Shown here one piece after another: positions 53,100-62,072 of a stretch of 64,000 bases of DNA. Position 1 is the first letter of the stretch. The number at the start of each line of letters is the position of its first letter. Source of the DNA: Mesorhizobium sp. M2D.F.Ca.ET.226.01.1.1 (GTDB taxonomy: Bacteria > Pseudomonadota > Alphaproteobacteria > Rhizobiales > Rhizobiaceae); contig NZ_RZOY02000009.1 in assembly GCF_004022705.2 (NCBI RefSeq), positions 124,001-188,000 of the forward strand. The letters are read 5' to 3'. The position numbers and the translations under genes are program-made. The notes beneath the pieces are model-generated. The model did no database searches. It was not told the origin of the DNA and was given only the letters and a program-made list of their open reading frames with translations.

Positions 53100-53149
53100 T
53101 TTTAAGCTTAAAACTTTTTCCTTGAAAAGCGCGGCACTTTGGATAGCAT
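53100..53149 (+). promoter_or_regulatory. Operator-like palindrome site 4 with promoter
   Basis: TTTTAAGCTTAAAA (53100-53113) is a perfect palindrome. Directly after it, a -35 TTGAAA (53122-53127) and a -10 TAGCAT (53144-53149) are 16 bp apart, with a start expected near 53156. This would serve the aminotransferase gene. Confidence 0.65.
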
Positions 53150-53223
53150 CCGCGTGGTGGCTGCCGTGGCGGAGGTGCTTTCTGGTCAGTCCGTCGCCGC
53201 CCGGGTGGGAGGGGTTTCAGTCC

Positions 53224-54423
53224 TTGTCGTTTGTGTTGCCCCAGTCGTCGTCCAGCGCGCGCTATGCTTTCGATGGCGTGCGCGCCCAGATCCGCGACCT
53301 GCACACGGAAAACATCGCCAACCTCGCAGTCCGTGCGCGGGAACTCGGCGATGTCATCGCGCTCTGGTACGGCGAAGGCGACGTGGTGACGCCCGCCTTC
53401 ATCCGCGACGCGGCAAAGGCCGCCTTCGACGAAGGCCTGACCTTCTACGTGCCCAATATGCGCGGGCACGGCCCGTTGAACGAAGCGCTGTCTGAATACC
53501 AGACGCGCATCCACGGCCGGCAGATCCCGATCGCACGCACCACGGTAACGCCGAGCGGCATGCAGGCGCTTTATCTTGCCTTGGAGCTGCTGGTCGATAC
53601 CGGCACCAATGTCGTCTATGTCGCGCCGCAATGGCCCAACATCCACAACGCCATCCACCTGATCGGCGGCGAGCCGCGACCCTTCTCGCTCGACTTCAAG
53701 GAAGACTGGCGGCTGGACCTCGAACGGCTGTTTTCGACCTGCGATGCGCGCACCCGCGCCATCTTCCTGTCGACGCCGTCGAACCCGACCGGCTGGACCG
53801 CATCGCGCGAGGAGATGCAGGCGCTGCTCGATTTCAGCCGGCGCACAGGCATCTGGATCATTTCAGACGAGGTCTATGGCCGGCTCTATTTCGACGGCGA
53901 CGTAGCGCCCTCGATCCTGCAGATCGCCGAGGACGGCGACCGGGTGCTGTCGGTCAACAGTTTTTCGAAAGCCTGGGCGATGACCGGCTGGCGCATCGGC
54001 TGGCTGACGCATCCGTCAGGCGTAGCCGACCAGCTCGGCGCCATGACGCAATATATCAACAGCGGCACCGCCGCTCCGATCCAGGCCGGCGCCGTGGCGG
54101 CGATCCACCAAGGCGAGCCGCTGGTCGAAGAAATCAGGCAACGGATCAGGACCGGCCTCGACCTCGCCTACGACAGGCTGGCCCGGATCCCAGGCGTGAT
54201 CCTGCCGACCAAGCCGCGCGGCGGTATGTATGCATTCTTCGCCCTGGAGGGCGAGAACGATGCGCGCCGCGCCTGCGCCCGGATCCTGGAGACGGCGCGG
54301 GTCGGGCTGGCGCCCGGTCACCTGTTTGGAAGTTCGGCGGCGGCATTCCTGCGCATGTGCGTGTGCCGCGACAGCGGTCAGATCGAAACGGCGCTCGAGC
54401 GCATGACCGCCGCAATGAATTGA
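53224..54423 (+). CDS. Class I/II PLP-dependent aminotransferase
   Basis: 399 residues from a TTG at 53224, with GGGAGGGG about 9 bases upstream. The frame is open back to 53122, but that region holds the -35/-10 promoter and has no aminotransferase similarity. Landmarks: YVPNMRGHGPLNEALSEYQ near residue 80, STPSNPTGW near 180, ISDEVYGRLYFDG near 216 and the PLP Lys249 in SFSKAWAMTGWRIGW. The family transfers amino groups from amino acids to 2-oxo acids. In this island it could supply the aryl pyruvate used by IorAB, which is inference. An amino-acid ABC binding protein gene follows after 73 bp. Confidence 0.88.
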   Translation: MSFVLPQSSSSARYAFDGVRAQIRDLHTENIANLAVRARELGDVIALWYGEGDVVTPAFIRDAAKAAFDEGLTFYVPNMRGHGPLNEALSEYQTRIHGRQIPIARTTVTPSGMQALYLALELLVDTGTNVVYVAPQWPNIHNAIHLIGGEPRPFSLDFKEDWRLDLERLFSTCDARTRAIFLSTPSNPTGWTASREEMQALLDFSRRTGIWIISDEVYGRLYFDGDVAPSILQIAEDGDRVLSVNSFSKAWAMTGWRIGWLTHPSGVADQLGAMTQYINSGTAAPIQAGAVAAIHQGEPLVEEIRQRIRTGLDLAYDRLARIPGVILPTKPRGGMYAFFALEGENDARRACARILETARVGLAPGHLFGSSAAAFLRMCVCRDSGQIETALERMTAAMN

Positions 54424-54496
54424 CGCCCTGCGGAAGCGGGGCGGCAAAAAGCCGTGCGGGGGACAACCCGCCCGTTCAACAACAGAGGGAACAGAA

Positions 54497-55294
54497 ATGA
54501 GCTTTAGTCGTCGCAACCTGCTTCTCATGGCCGCCGCCATCGGCATCGCCGCCGGCCCCGCCACCGCCTATGCCGCTGATGTGCTCAATGTCGGCGCCTA
54601 CCCCACCAATCCGCCGTTCGAATACAAGAACGAGAGCGGCACCTTCGAAGGCTTCGAGGTCGATATCGTCAACGAAGCGGCCAAGCGCATCGGCATGACC
54701 ACCGACATCGCCGATCTCGGCTTCCAGGCGCTGTTCGCGGCAACCACCTCGAAGCGCATCGACGTCGCCATTTCCTCGATCACCATCACGCAGGAACGAC
54801 TGAAATCGCAGTCCTTCACACAGCCCTATTATGATTCCGACATGGGCATTGCCACGAAGGCCGACAGCGCGATCAGCAAGGAAGCCGACCTCAAGGGCAA
54901 GGTCGTCGGCGTTCTGTCCGGCTCGACCGGCGAGACCTGGGTCAAGGAACACCAGCAGGCCGACGGCTTCAGCGACGTGAAGGGCTACGACACACAGCAG
55001 AACCTGTTGCTCGACCTCAGCGCCGGCCGCGTCGATGCCGCCGTCAGCGACATCCCCGGCATGCAGTACTCCTTCAAGAAGATGAAGGACCTCGTCGTCA
55101 AGGAACGCATCAAGACCGGCGAGCAGTATGGCCTGATGATGACCAAGGATCACCCCCTGCTTGGCAAGCTGAACGACGCGATCACCGCGATGAAGAAGGA
55201 CGGCACTTTGGCCGCGATCCACAAGAAGTGGTTCGATAGCGACGCCCCGGCCGATTCCTCCACGGTCAAGGAAATGCCGCTGCCAAAGGCCTGA
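54497..55294 (+). CDS. Amino-acid-type ABC transporter substrate-binding protein (family 3)
   Basis: 265 residues. The N-terminus has a possible Tat signal (MSFSRRNLLLMAAAIG) and an AYA-AD cleavage site near residue 26. The family 3 pattern follows: VLNVGAYPTNPPFEYKNE, GFEVDIVNEAAKRIG, DVAISSITITQERLK and GVLSGSTGETWV. It binds polar amino acids or related small compounds in the periplasm. A terminator hairpin separates it from a permease gene. No ATPase gene for this system is in the window. Confidence 0.93.
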   Translation: MSFSRRNLLLMAAAIGIAAGPATAYAADVLNVGAYPTNPPFEYKNESGTFEGFEVDIVNEAAKRIGMTTDIADLGFQALFAATTSKRIDVAISSITITQERLKSQSFTQPYYDSDMGIATKADSAISKEADLKGKVVGVLSGSTGETWVKEHQQADGFSDVKGYDTQQNLLLDLSAGRVDAAVSDIPGMQYSFKKMKDLVVKERIKTGEQYGLMMTKDHPLLGKLNDAITAMKKDGTLAAIHKKWFDSDAPADSSTVKEMPLPKA

Positions 55295-55315
55295 GGCGGC
55301 ACCCGGCAGCAAGCG

Positions 55316-55351
55316 ACGTGCCGGCTCGAAAGGCCGGCACGTCTCGTTTTT
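55316..55351 (+). terminator. Rho-independent terminator after binding-protein gene
   Basis: A 10-bp stem (ACGTGCCGGC / GCCGGCACGT) with a 7-base loop is followed by CTCGTTTTT. It would limit read-through into the permease gene. Confidence 0.85.
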
Positions 55352-55455
55352 CACGCATGACCTTCCCGGGACCGTTGTGCGGTCGGCAAGGCCGATCTCG
55401 GTAGCCGGGTCTGGCTCTGGCGTCGTGAGACGCAACACGGTTCGGGAACGCTCCC

Positions 55456-56130
55456 ATGTCGCTGATCGACACATTCTTCAATCCCGAGGTCATTGCGTCG
55501 AGCCTGCCGGCGCTGCTGCGCGGCTTCCTCAACACGCTGCTGCTCGGGATCATGAGCATCGTCATCGGCATCATCGTCGGACTGGCGATCAGCCTGCTGC
55601 GGCTCTACGCCCCGAAGCCGCTGCGCTGGCTCGCCATCGGCTATACCGACATCTTCCGCGCCCTGCCGGTGCTGGTGGTGCTGATCCTGATCTACTACGC
55701 GCTGCCCTTCCTCGGCATACGCCTGTCGTCTTGGGCATCGGCCGTGACCGCATTCGCCATCATCATGTCCGCCTATTCGGCCGAGGTTTTCCGCTCCGGC
55801 ATCGAAAGCATTCCGAAGGGCCAGTTCGAGGCGGCGCAGGCGCTCGGCCTGCCCTTCATGCTCACCTTGCGCAAGGTGGTGCTGCCGCAGGCCATCCGCG
55901 TCGTCATCCCGCCGATGACCAGCAACTGCGTCTCGATGTTCAAGGACACGTCGCTCGCCTCGACCGTGGCGCTGCCCGAGCTCTTGAAGGAAGCGACCAA
56001 TGCACAGTCGCTCTACGCCAACCCCTCGCCGCTGATCGGCGCGGCGCTCGTTTATCTCATCTTCCTCTGGCCGATGGTCCGCCTCGTGAGCCTGCTCGAG
56101 CGTCGCTTCAAGGACGAAAAAGCGCGCTGA
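55456..56130 (+). CDS. Amino-acid-type ABC transporter permease (HisM/GlnP class)
   Basis: 224 residues with five predicted membrane segments. It has the family start LPALLRGFLNTLLLGIMSIV, the periplasmic RLYAPKPLRWLAIGYTDIFRALPVL region and an EAA loop AAQALGLPFMLTLRKVVLPQA near 135. Inner-membrane channel of the transporter whose binding protein is encoded upstream. A single permease may form a homodimer. The ATPase must be encoded elsewhere. Confidence 0.93.
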   Translation: MSLIDTFFNPEVIASSLPALLRGFLNTLLLGIMSIVIGIIVGLAISLLRLYAPKPLRWLAIGYTDIFRALPVLVVLILIYYALPFLGIRLSSWASAVTAFAIIMSAYSAEVFRSGIESIPKGQFEAAQALGLPFMLTLRKVVLPQAIRVVIPPMTSNCVSMFKDTSLASTVALPELLKEATNAQSLYANPSPLIGAALVYLIFLWPMVRLVSLLERRFKDEKAR

Positions 56131-56179
56131 CTGCCATCGATACCCATCCCCGTCCAAGCCCTTTGCAGGAGCGTACCCC

Positions 56180-57469
56180 GTGAACAAGCACCACACCGAC
56201 AACACCAACGCCGCCGCGTTCCCGGTCGACAAGATCCGCGCCATGTTTCCCGCCTTGCAGCGGGCCGGCGACTTCATCTTCATGGACAATGCCGCGGGCG
56301 CCCAGATCCCGCAAAGCGTGCTCGATGCGGTGACCAACCATCTGGTGGCGCATAATGTGCAGCGCGGCGGCCGCTATGGCCGCAGCATCACCGTCGACCA
56401 GTCGGTGGCCGAAGCGCGCGAGAGCGTGGCGCTTCTGATCAATGCCTACAGCTCGTCCGAAATCTGCTTCGGCATGAACGCCACCTCGTTCATCCGCCTG
56501 GTCAGCCTTGGCATCGGCCAGATGCTTGCCAAAGACACTGATGGGGGACGCAATGAGATCGTCATTACCGACATGGACCATGACGCCAACATCGCCACCT
56601 GGCTGGCGCTGGAGCCGGCAGGCGCCAAGTTCAAATGGTGGCGCATGCGCGAGGACGGCAATCTGCATGTCGACGACCTCAAGCCGCTGGTCTCCGAGCG
56701 CACCCGCCTCGTTGCCTGCACGGTGACGGCGCATTCGATCGGCTCGATCGTCGATGTCGCTTCGGTGGCTAAGATCGCGCATGCGGTCGGCGCGGAAGTG
56801 TTCCTCGACTGCGTGCATTACGGCCCGCACGGGCTGATGGACGTGCAGGCGTGGGATTGCGACTATCTCGTCTGCTCCGGCTACAAGAATTTCTCGCCGC
56901 ATATGGGCTTTCTCTGGGGCCGCTTCGACACGCTGAAGCGGCTGCCGACCTTCCGCGAGGATTTCATTCCCGACGAGCCACCCTACAAGGTCGAAGCGGG
57001 CACCTTCATCTATGAGAATGTCTCCGGGATGGACGCTGCCGTGCGCTATCTGGAATCGATCGGCCGCAATTTGCTGCCCGAAAACAACCGCTCGCGCCGC
57101 GACAACATCGTCGTCGGCATGAACGCCATCCGCGACTACGAGCTGATGCTGGCGCGCGAGATGATGAAGGTGCTGAAGGATTGCAATGCCACCATCTACG
57201 GCGTCGCCGACGAGGCGCGCATCAACGAGCGCGTGCCGACCTTCTGCTTCAACATCGGCAAGCTGTCGCCGCAGCGGGTCGTGGAGGAAATGGCCGCATT
57301 GCAGATCGGCATCCGCGACGGCCACATGTACGCGCCGCGGCTGATGAAGCGGCTCAACCTCGCCATGGACAGCGGCGCGATCCGTGCCTCGCTGGTGCAC
57401 TACAACACGGTGGAGGAGGTCCACAAATTCGGCGAGGCGCTGCGCGCGATCATCGCCAAGCTGTCGTGA
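56180..57469 (+). CDS. Class V PLP enzyme, cysteine desulfurase-like
   Basis: 429 residues. Fold type I, class V: FIFMDNAAGAQIPQSVLDAV near residue 33, YGRSITVDQSVAEARE, and the PLP Lys236 in CSGYKNFSPHMGFLWG. These resemble the cysteine desulfurase-like (SufS/CsdA-related) group, but no iron-sulfur assembly genes are nearby and the active-site Cys loop expected near residue 370 is not evident. A lyase, epimerase or kynureninase-like role on an imported amino acid is possible. A GGAG lies ahead of the GTG start. It directly follows the amino-acid transporter genes and probably shares their transcript. Confidence 0.85.
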   Translation: MNKHHTDNTNAAAFPVDKIRAMFPALQRAGDFIFMDNAAGAQIPQSVLDAVTNHLVAHNVQRGGRYGRSITVDQSVAEARESVALLINAYSSSEICFGMNATSFIRLVSLGIGQMLAKDTDGGRNEIVITDMDHDANIATWLALEPAGAKFKWWRMREDGNLHVDDLKPLVSERTRLVACTVTAHSIGSIVDVASVAKIAHAVGAEVFLDCVHYGPHGLMDVQAWDCDYLVCSGYKNFSPHMGFLWGRFDTLKRLPTFREDFIPDEPPYKVEAGTFIYENVSGMDAAVRYLESIGRNLLPENNRSRRDNIVVGMNAIRDYELMLAREMMKVLKDCNATIYGVADEARINERVPTFCFNIGKLSPQRVVEEMAALQIGIRDGHMYAPRLMKRLNLAMDSGAIRASLVHYNTVEEVHKFGEALRAIIAKLS

Positions 57470-57487
57470 TCTGGGCCCGGCCTAGTA

Positions 57488-57530
57488 GCAATTCCAGGAA
57501 AAGTGTGAGCGGTTTTCCGTCAGGAATTGC
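57488..57530 (+). repeat. 43-bp palindromic repeat, family A copy 3
   Basis: GCAATTCCAGGAAAAGTG...TTTTCCGTCAGGAATTGC, followed by GTCAAAACAAGGAGATAG. It is the third copy after 15993 and 27684. Confidence 0.88.
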
Positions 57531-57545
57531 GTCAAAACAAGGAGA

Positions 57546-57585
57546 TAGAGCGATTCGCCGTTTCCGTGAACGGTGAAACGCTCTA
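57546..57585 (+). repeat. 40-bp imperfect palindrome next to repeat A
   Basis: TAGAGCG at 57546 pairs with CGCTCTA ending at 57585; inner arms CCGTTTC and GAACGG continue the symmetry. Together with repeat A this forms a double hairpin between the class V gene and the convergent epoxide hydrolase gene. Confidence 0.75.
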
Positions 57586-57642
57586 GTAGCGCGCCAGAAC
57601 AGCCATTCGGATGCGGCAGCCGCATTTACGCGGACCTCGCCG

Positions 57643-58803
57643 CTACGAGAGCCGGCCGCGCAGTGGCCTGAAGAACGCACGCACCTCTTCAGCGAGCAGG
57701 TCCGGCTGCTCCAGAGCGGCGAAATGCCCGCCCGCAGTCATGGTCGTCCATCGCTCGATGTTGAACACGCGCTCCATCCAGGACCGCGGCGGCATCGGCA
57801 ACTCTCTTGGAAAGACCGCCACGCCTAGCGGCGGCACCACCACTTCACCCGCCCGGAAGGTCAGCGGCTGAAGCCGATTCTCCTTATAGAGCCTAAGCGA
57901 ATGGGCCAAGCTGTCGCTGAACCAATAGAGCGAGATGTCGGTCAGCAGCGTATCAAGCGAAATGCAACTCTCAAGGTCGCCGCCGCAATCGCTCCATGAG
58001 CGGACCTTCTCGACGATCCAGGCGGCAAGACCGACCGGGGAATCGTTGAGCGAAAACGCGAGCGTTTGCGGCTTCGTCGCGTGCAGCGCGCCGTAGGCGC
58101 CTTCCAGCGCCGACCAGTATGCGCGCTTGTCGAGGAAAGCCTGTTCCTCGCTAGTCAATGGCTGCGCTTGTTCGAGCCACGGCTGGAAGCTGGCGGGCAC
58201 GTAATTGAGATGAACGCCTAAGACGCTGTCCGAGTAGAGACGCGCCAGCCAGATCGACACGCCGGCACCAATATCGCCGCCCTGCGCGCCGAAGCGCTCA
58301 TATCCGAGCTTCGCCATGAGGCCTCGCCACAGGCCTGCGATCTCGCGCGAACTGGTGCCGGCCTTCTGCGGCGGAGCGGAAAAGCCATAGCCGGGGAGCG
58401 AAGGCACAACGACATGGAAGGCGTCCGCCGGATCGCCGCCATGCGAAGCTGGATCGGCAAGCATCGGCATCAGATGTTCGAACTCGATGAACGAGCCGGG
58501 CCAACCGTGAGTCAGAATGAGCGGCATGGGCGAAGGCCCGATGCCAGGCTGGTGCAGGAAGTGGATGTCCTGGCCTTCCACACGCGTCATGTAATGCGGC
58601 AGCGCGTTGAGCCGCGTCTCCTGCACTCGCCAATCGAACCGATACCGCCAGTGATCGACGAGATGGATCATGAACGACAGGCCGGCCCCATCGTCCCAGG
58701 AGTCGGGCGCAACGACCGAAGGCCACCGGGTGTGCGCCAGCCTGTCTTGAAGATCCCGCACGACGGCGTCCGGTATGTCGATGTGAAAGGGCCTGACTGT
58801 CAT
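57643..58803 (-). CDS. Epoxide hydrolase (EHN-domain, alpha/beta hydrolase)
   Basis: 386 residues. The N-terminal EHN lid domain (about 5-110; RPFHIDIPDAVVRDLQDRL, TRWPS) is followed by an alpha/beta hydrolase core with the oxyanion motif HGWPGS near 99, nucleophile Asp in GAQGGDIGA near 178 and the catalytic His in GGHFAALEQPDLL near the C-terminus. This matches microsomal-type epoxide hydrolases, which open epoxides to diols. A GGAGG lies 4 bases before the ATG. It stands alone, convergent with the catabolic island. Confidence 0.93.
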   Translation of the reverse strand: MTVRPFHIDIPDAVVRDLQDRLAHTRWPSVVAPDSWDDGAGLSFMIHLVDHWRYRFDWRVQETRLNALPHYMTRVEGQDIHFLHQPGIGPSPMPLILTHGWPGSFIEFEHLMPMLADPASHGGDPADAFHVVVPSLPGYGFSAPPQKAGTSSREIAGLWRGLMAKLGYERFGAQGGDIGAGVSIWLARLYSDSVLGVHLNYVPASFQPWLEQAQPLTSEEQAFLDKRAYWSALEGAYGALHATKPQTLAFSLNDSPVGLAAWIVEKVRSWSDCGGDLESCISLDTLLTDISLYWFSDSLAHSLRLYKENRLQPLTFRAGEVVVPPLGVAVFPRELPMPPRSWMERVFNIERWTTMTAGGHFAALEQPDLLAEEVRAFFRPLRGRLS

Positions 58804-59004
58804 CTATCCTCCGGCGAACGCTCGCCGATCGAAAATTTTCGCCCCTCACTGTTGGTCTCTGCCGGCGACAGCGCGTGTCGATATGAACGTGCTGCCCTCA
58901 TTTGGTTTGAGGGAGCCAGTTTGTCGAGGCGCGTGCAAGCCCCTTTTCACCAACACGTTTCTTCAGAAATCGCCGGCCTTTGCTGATCCGTGACGCGCTC
59001 GATT

Positions 59005-59598
59005 TCAGTGACTATTGATGTCACCCACCTCTTTGGTGAAGGCGAGCAGGAGCGTGCTGAGCCGAACCGGCTGCTCCTTCTGGATCCAATGGCCGGCGCC
59101 GTCGATCAGCTCGATGCCAGCCATCCTCGTCGCCGCTTTCGTCCTCATGAGGTCGAGCGCGCCCGGCGCCGAATAGGTGCCCCAATCGCTCTTCCCGCCG
59201 ATGAAGAGCGACGGGACATCGAAGGAGACGACGCGATAAGCCTGCAGGGCGCCTTGAAAACCGGTGCGGTCATATTCCTCTGCGTACACGCCAACCTCCG
59301 ACTCGGTGAGCCATTTGCAGGCCTGGACCTCGGCGGCGGAAGGTTCGAATGGAGCCACCGTCTCGGGCATCGTCTTGCCGATCTCCATGACTTAATAGGC
59401 GGGCATCTGCGCAAGGTCTGCGGCGGTCGCCCCTTCAACGGATATGGCTTGTTTCCCGGCCAGTCGCTCTTGACGTGGAAAAACGCACGAAGAAACGCGT
59501 GCAGGCCTTGAGGCGGGTGCCACATGTCATGGTTCGCCTGCCGCGTGCTCAGATATTGCTGATGATACTCTCTCGGCGGATCGAGCGCGTGGCGTGAT
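59005..59598 (-). pseudogene. Decayed alpha/beta hydrolase gene (C-terminal part, frameshift and stop)
   Basis: The 3' part (59005-59388) encodes a hydrolase C-terminus: ACKWLTESEVGVYAEEY, GFQGALQAYR, then VPSLFIGGKSDWG and GAGHWIQKEQP with the catalytic His. Upstream on the same strand, a different frame encodes continuing homology (PPREYHQQYLSTRQAN; HVKSDWPGNKPYPLKG). The two are separated by an apparent one-base deletion after PYPLKG and by a TAA in the segment L-A-Q-M-P-A-Y-stop-V-M-E. The N-terminal half, including the nucleophile, is absent. It is very unlikely to be functional. Confidence 0.8.
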
Positions 59599-59628
59599 CG
59601 TCGTCGCGCGAAAGCGACAAGCCGTTCC

Positions 59629-60012
59629 TTACGGGGCTTCGTAGAGTTCCAGCGGCAACCCATCGGGGTCGCTGAAAAAGGTAAACCGTTGGTCTGTATA
59701 TGGGTCGATCCGGATTGGCTCGACGGCAACGCCGGCAGCTTCCAGGCGCATAATTACGGGATCTAGCCTCGCCACGGCGAACGCCAGATGCCTGAGGCCT
59801 GTCGCCTCTGGATGGGACGGCCGCATCGCTGGCGCAGGAAAGGAGAACAATTCCAGCTGGACGGACCCGATCCGCAGATCCGCCTTCCATGATTGCCGCT
59901 CCTCCCGATAGACCTCCCGGATCACATCGAGGCCGAGGAGTTCGACGTAGAACCGCCGCGACCGGTCGTAATCGGTGCAGATGAGCGCGACGTGGTGAAT
60001 GGCGTTCAGCAT
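59629..60012 (-). CDS. VOC family protein (glyoxalase I-like, YaeR type)
   Basis: 127 residues from the ATG at 60012; the frame is open 20 codons upstream but homologous sequence begins MLNAIHHVALICTDYDRSR. Metal-ligand-like His7 and Glu positions, the RFYVELLGLDVIRE segment and GLRHLAFAVARLDPVI with a second His near 77, ending DPDGLPLELYE. Similar to YaeR/SMU1112c-type VOC proteins of unknown substrate. It is upstream of the decayed hydrolase gene. Confidence 0.88.
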   Translation of the reverse strand: MLNAIHHVALICTDYDRSRRFYVELLGLDVIREVYREERQSWKADLRIGSVQLELFSFPAPAMRPSHPEATGLRHLAFAVARLDPVIMRLEAAGVAVEPIRIDPYTDQRFTFFSDPDGLPLELYEAP

Positions 60013-60396
60013 GCCAAGAACTCTAGTCAAGTTAGGATTTGAGGCCAAGGTCACCATCGGCTTGCGCGGCACTTCGTTGTTGTCGCCGCTCGCGAACGGT
60101 GGCCTCGTCCATAAGCATTTCCATCCGCCCAGTCGGTGGCATGATGTCGCCGCCCGAGCGCGACGAAATCCGCCTCCCGGCTGGCCGTCCGAGGGGCAGC
60201 TATCAACGCCGATCTTGCCAAAAGCTGGCGAGCGGAAATGTCATGGGTTAGCCGCCGGCCGAAGGTGAACGTATGGCAGCTTCCAGGATTGGCGATTGGA
60301 TCGACGGACGGCTGAGATGCGGCGCAAAGCGACCGCCATGGCAGACGTAAGTCGCCAAGGGTAAACCCGGTGTTTCAGGATGGTTGGGTTTTCACT
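60013..60396. other. 384-bp stretch without a recognisable gene
   Basis: Short open frames exist on both strands but none has recognisable motifs, a good ribosome-binding site or neighbours in register. It lies next to a pseudogene and may be relic DNA. It must hold the promoter of the VOC gene and the end of the ABC operon transcript. Confidence 0.5.
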
Positions 60397-61220
<824 letters not shown>

Positions 61221-61224
<4 letters not shown>

Positions 61225-62072
61225 GCGCGGGCTCCGGAGGGCGCAGCCTCAAACAGCATGTCCGTGACGGTCGGCAGCCGGTCGCCCACGGCGTTTTCCG
61301 GCAGCGCGGAAAGCAGCGCGCGCGTGTAGTTGCTCTTGGGCGATTCAAACAGCGACAGCACGTCGGCCTCTTCCATCTTGCGGCCCTTGTACTGGACGAT
61401 GACGCGGTCTGCGGTTTCGGCCACCACGCCCATATTGTGGGTGATCATGATCAGGCCCATGCCGTATTTGGCCTGCAGCGAGACGAGCAGATCGAGAATC
61501 TGCTTCTGGATGGTGACGTCGAGCGCGGTGGTCGGCTCGTCGGCGATCAAGAGCTTCGGATTACAGGCGATCGCCATGGCGATCATGACGCGCTGGCACT
61601 GGCCGCCCGACATCTGGTGCGGGAAGGAGTTGAGGCGGTCGGCGGGATCCGGAATGCCGACCTGCTTGAAAAGCTCGATCGCGCGCGCGCGGCGCTGGGC
61701 CTTGTCCATGCCCATGTGGAAACGCAGCACTTCCTCAATCTGGAAGCCGACGGTGAAGCACGGGTTCAGGCTGGCGATCGGCTCCTGGAAGATCATGGCG
61801 ATGTCCTTGCCGATGATCTTGCGGCGGTCGGCCGGGCTGATCTTCAGCAGGTCGCGGCCGTTGAAGCTCATGCGGTCAGCGGTGACGGTCGCCGTCCATG
61901 GCAGCAGGCCCATCACGGCCAGCATCGACACCGACTTGCCGGAGCCGGATTCGCCGACGATGGCGAGCACCTCGCGCTCGTCGACATGGAGCGAGACGCC
62001 GTCGACGGCGCGGAATGGACCGGACGCGGTCTGAAATTCGACGACGAGGTTCTGGATGTCGAGCAGCGCCAT
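61221..62072 (-). CDS. ABC transporter ATP-binding protein, DppD-like
   Basis: 283 residues from the ATG at 62072, which is one base inside the permease stop region; a longer frame reaches 62180 but only as a shadow. Walker A GESGSGKS near residue 40, Q-loop MIFQEPIASLNP, signature MSGGQCQRVMIAMAI near 155 (the usual Arg after Q is Cys) and Walker B LLIADEPTTALDVT. The C-terminal region includes FESPKSNYTRALLSALP. Energises the second Dpp-type importer. Confidence 0.94.

Noticed and set aside
53156..53223. Possible riboswitch or leader peptide in the 5' leader of the aminotransferase gene
   Set aside because: No conserved riboswitch core or run of Trp/Tyr codons in a short frame with a ribosome site could be identified.
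15993..57585. CRISPR array or mobile element with transposase
   Set aside because: The repeats are dispersed palindromes without regular spacers, and no cas, transposase or integrase gene was found anywhere in the window.
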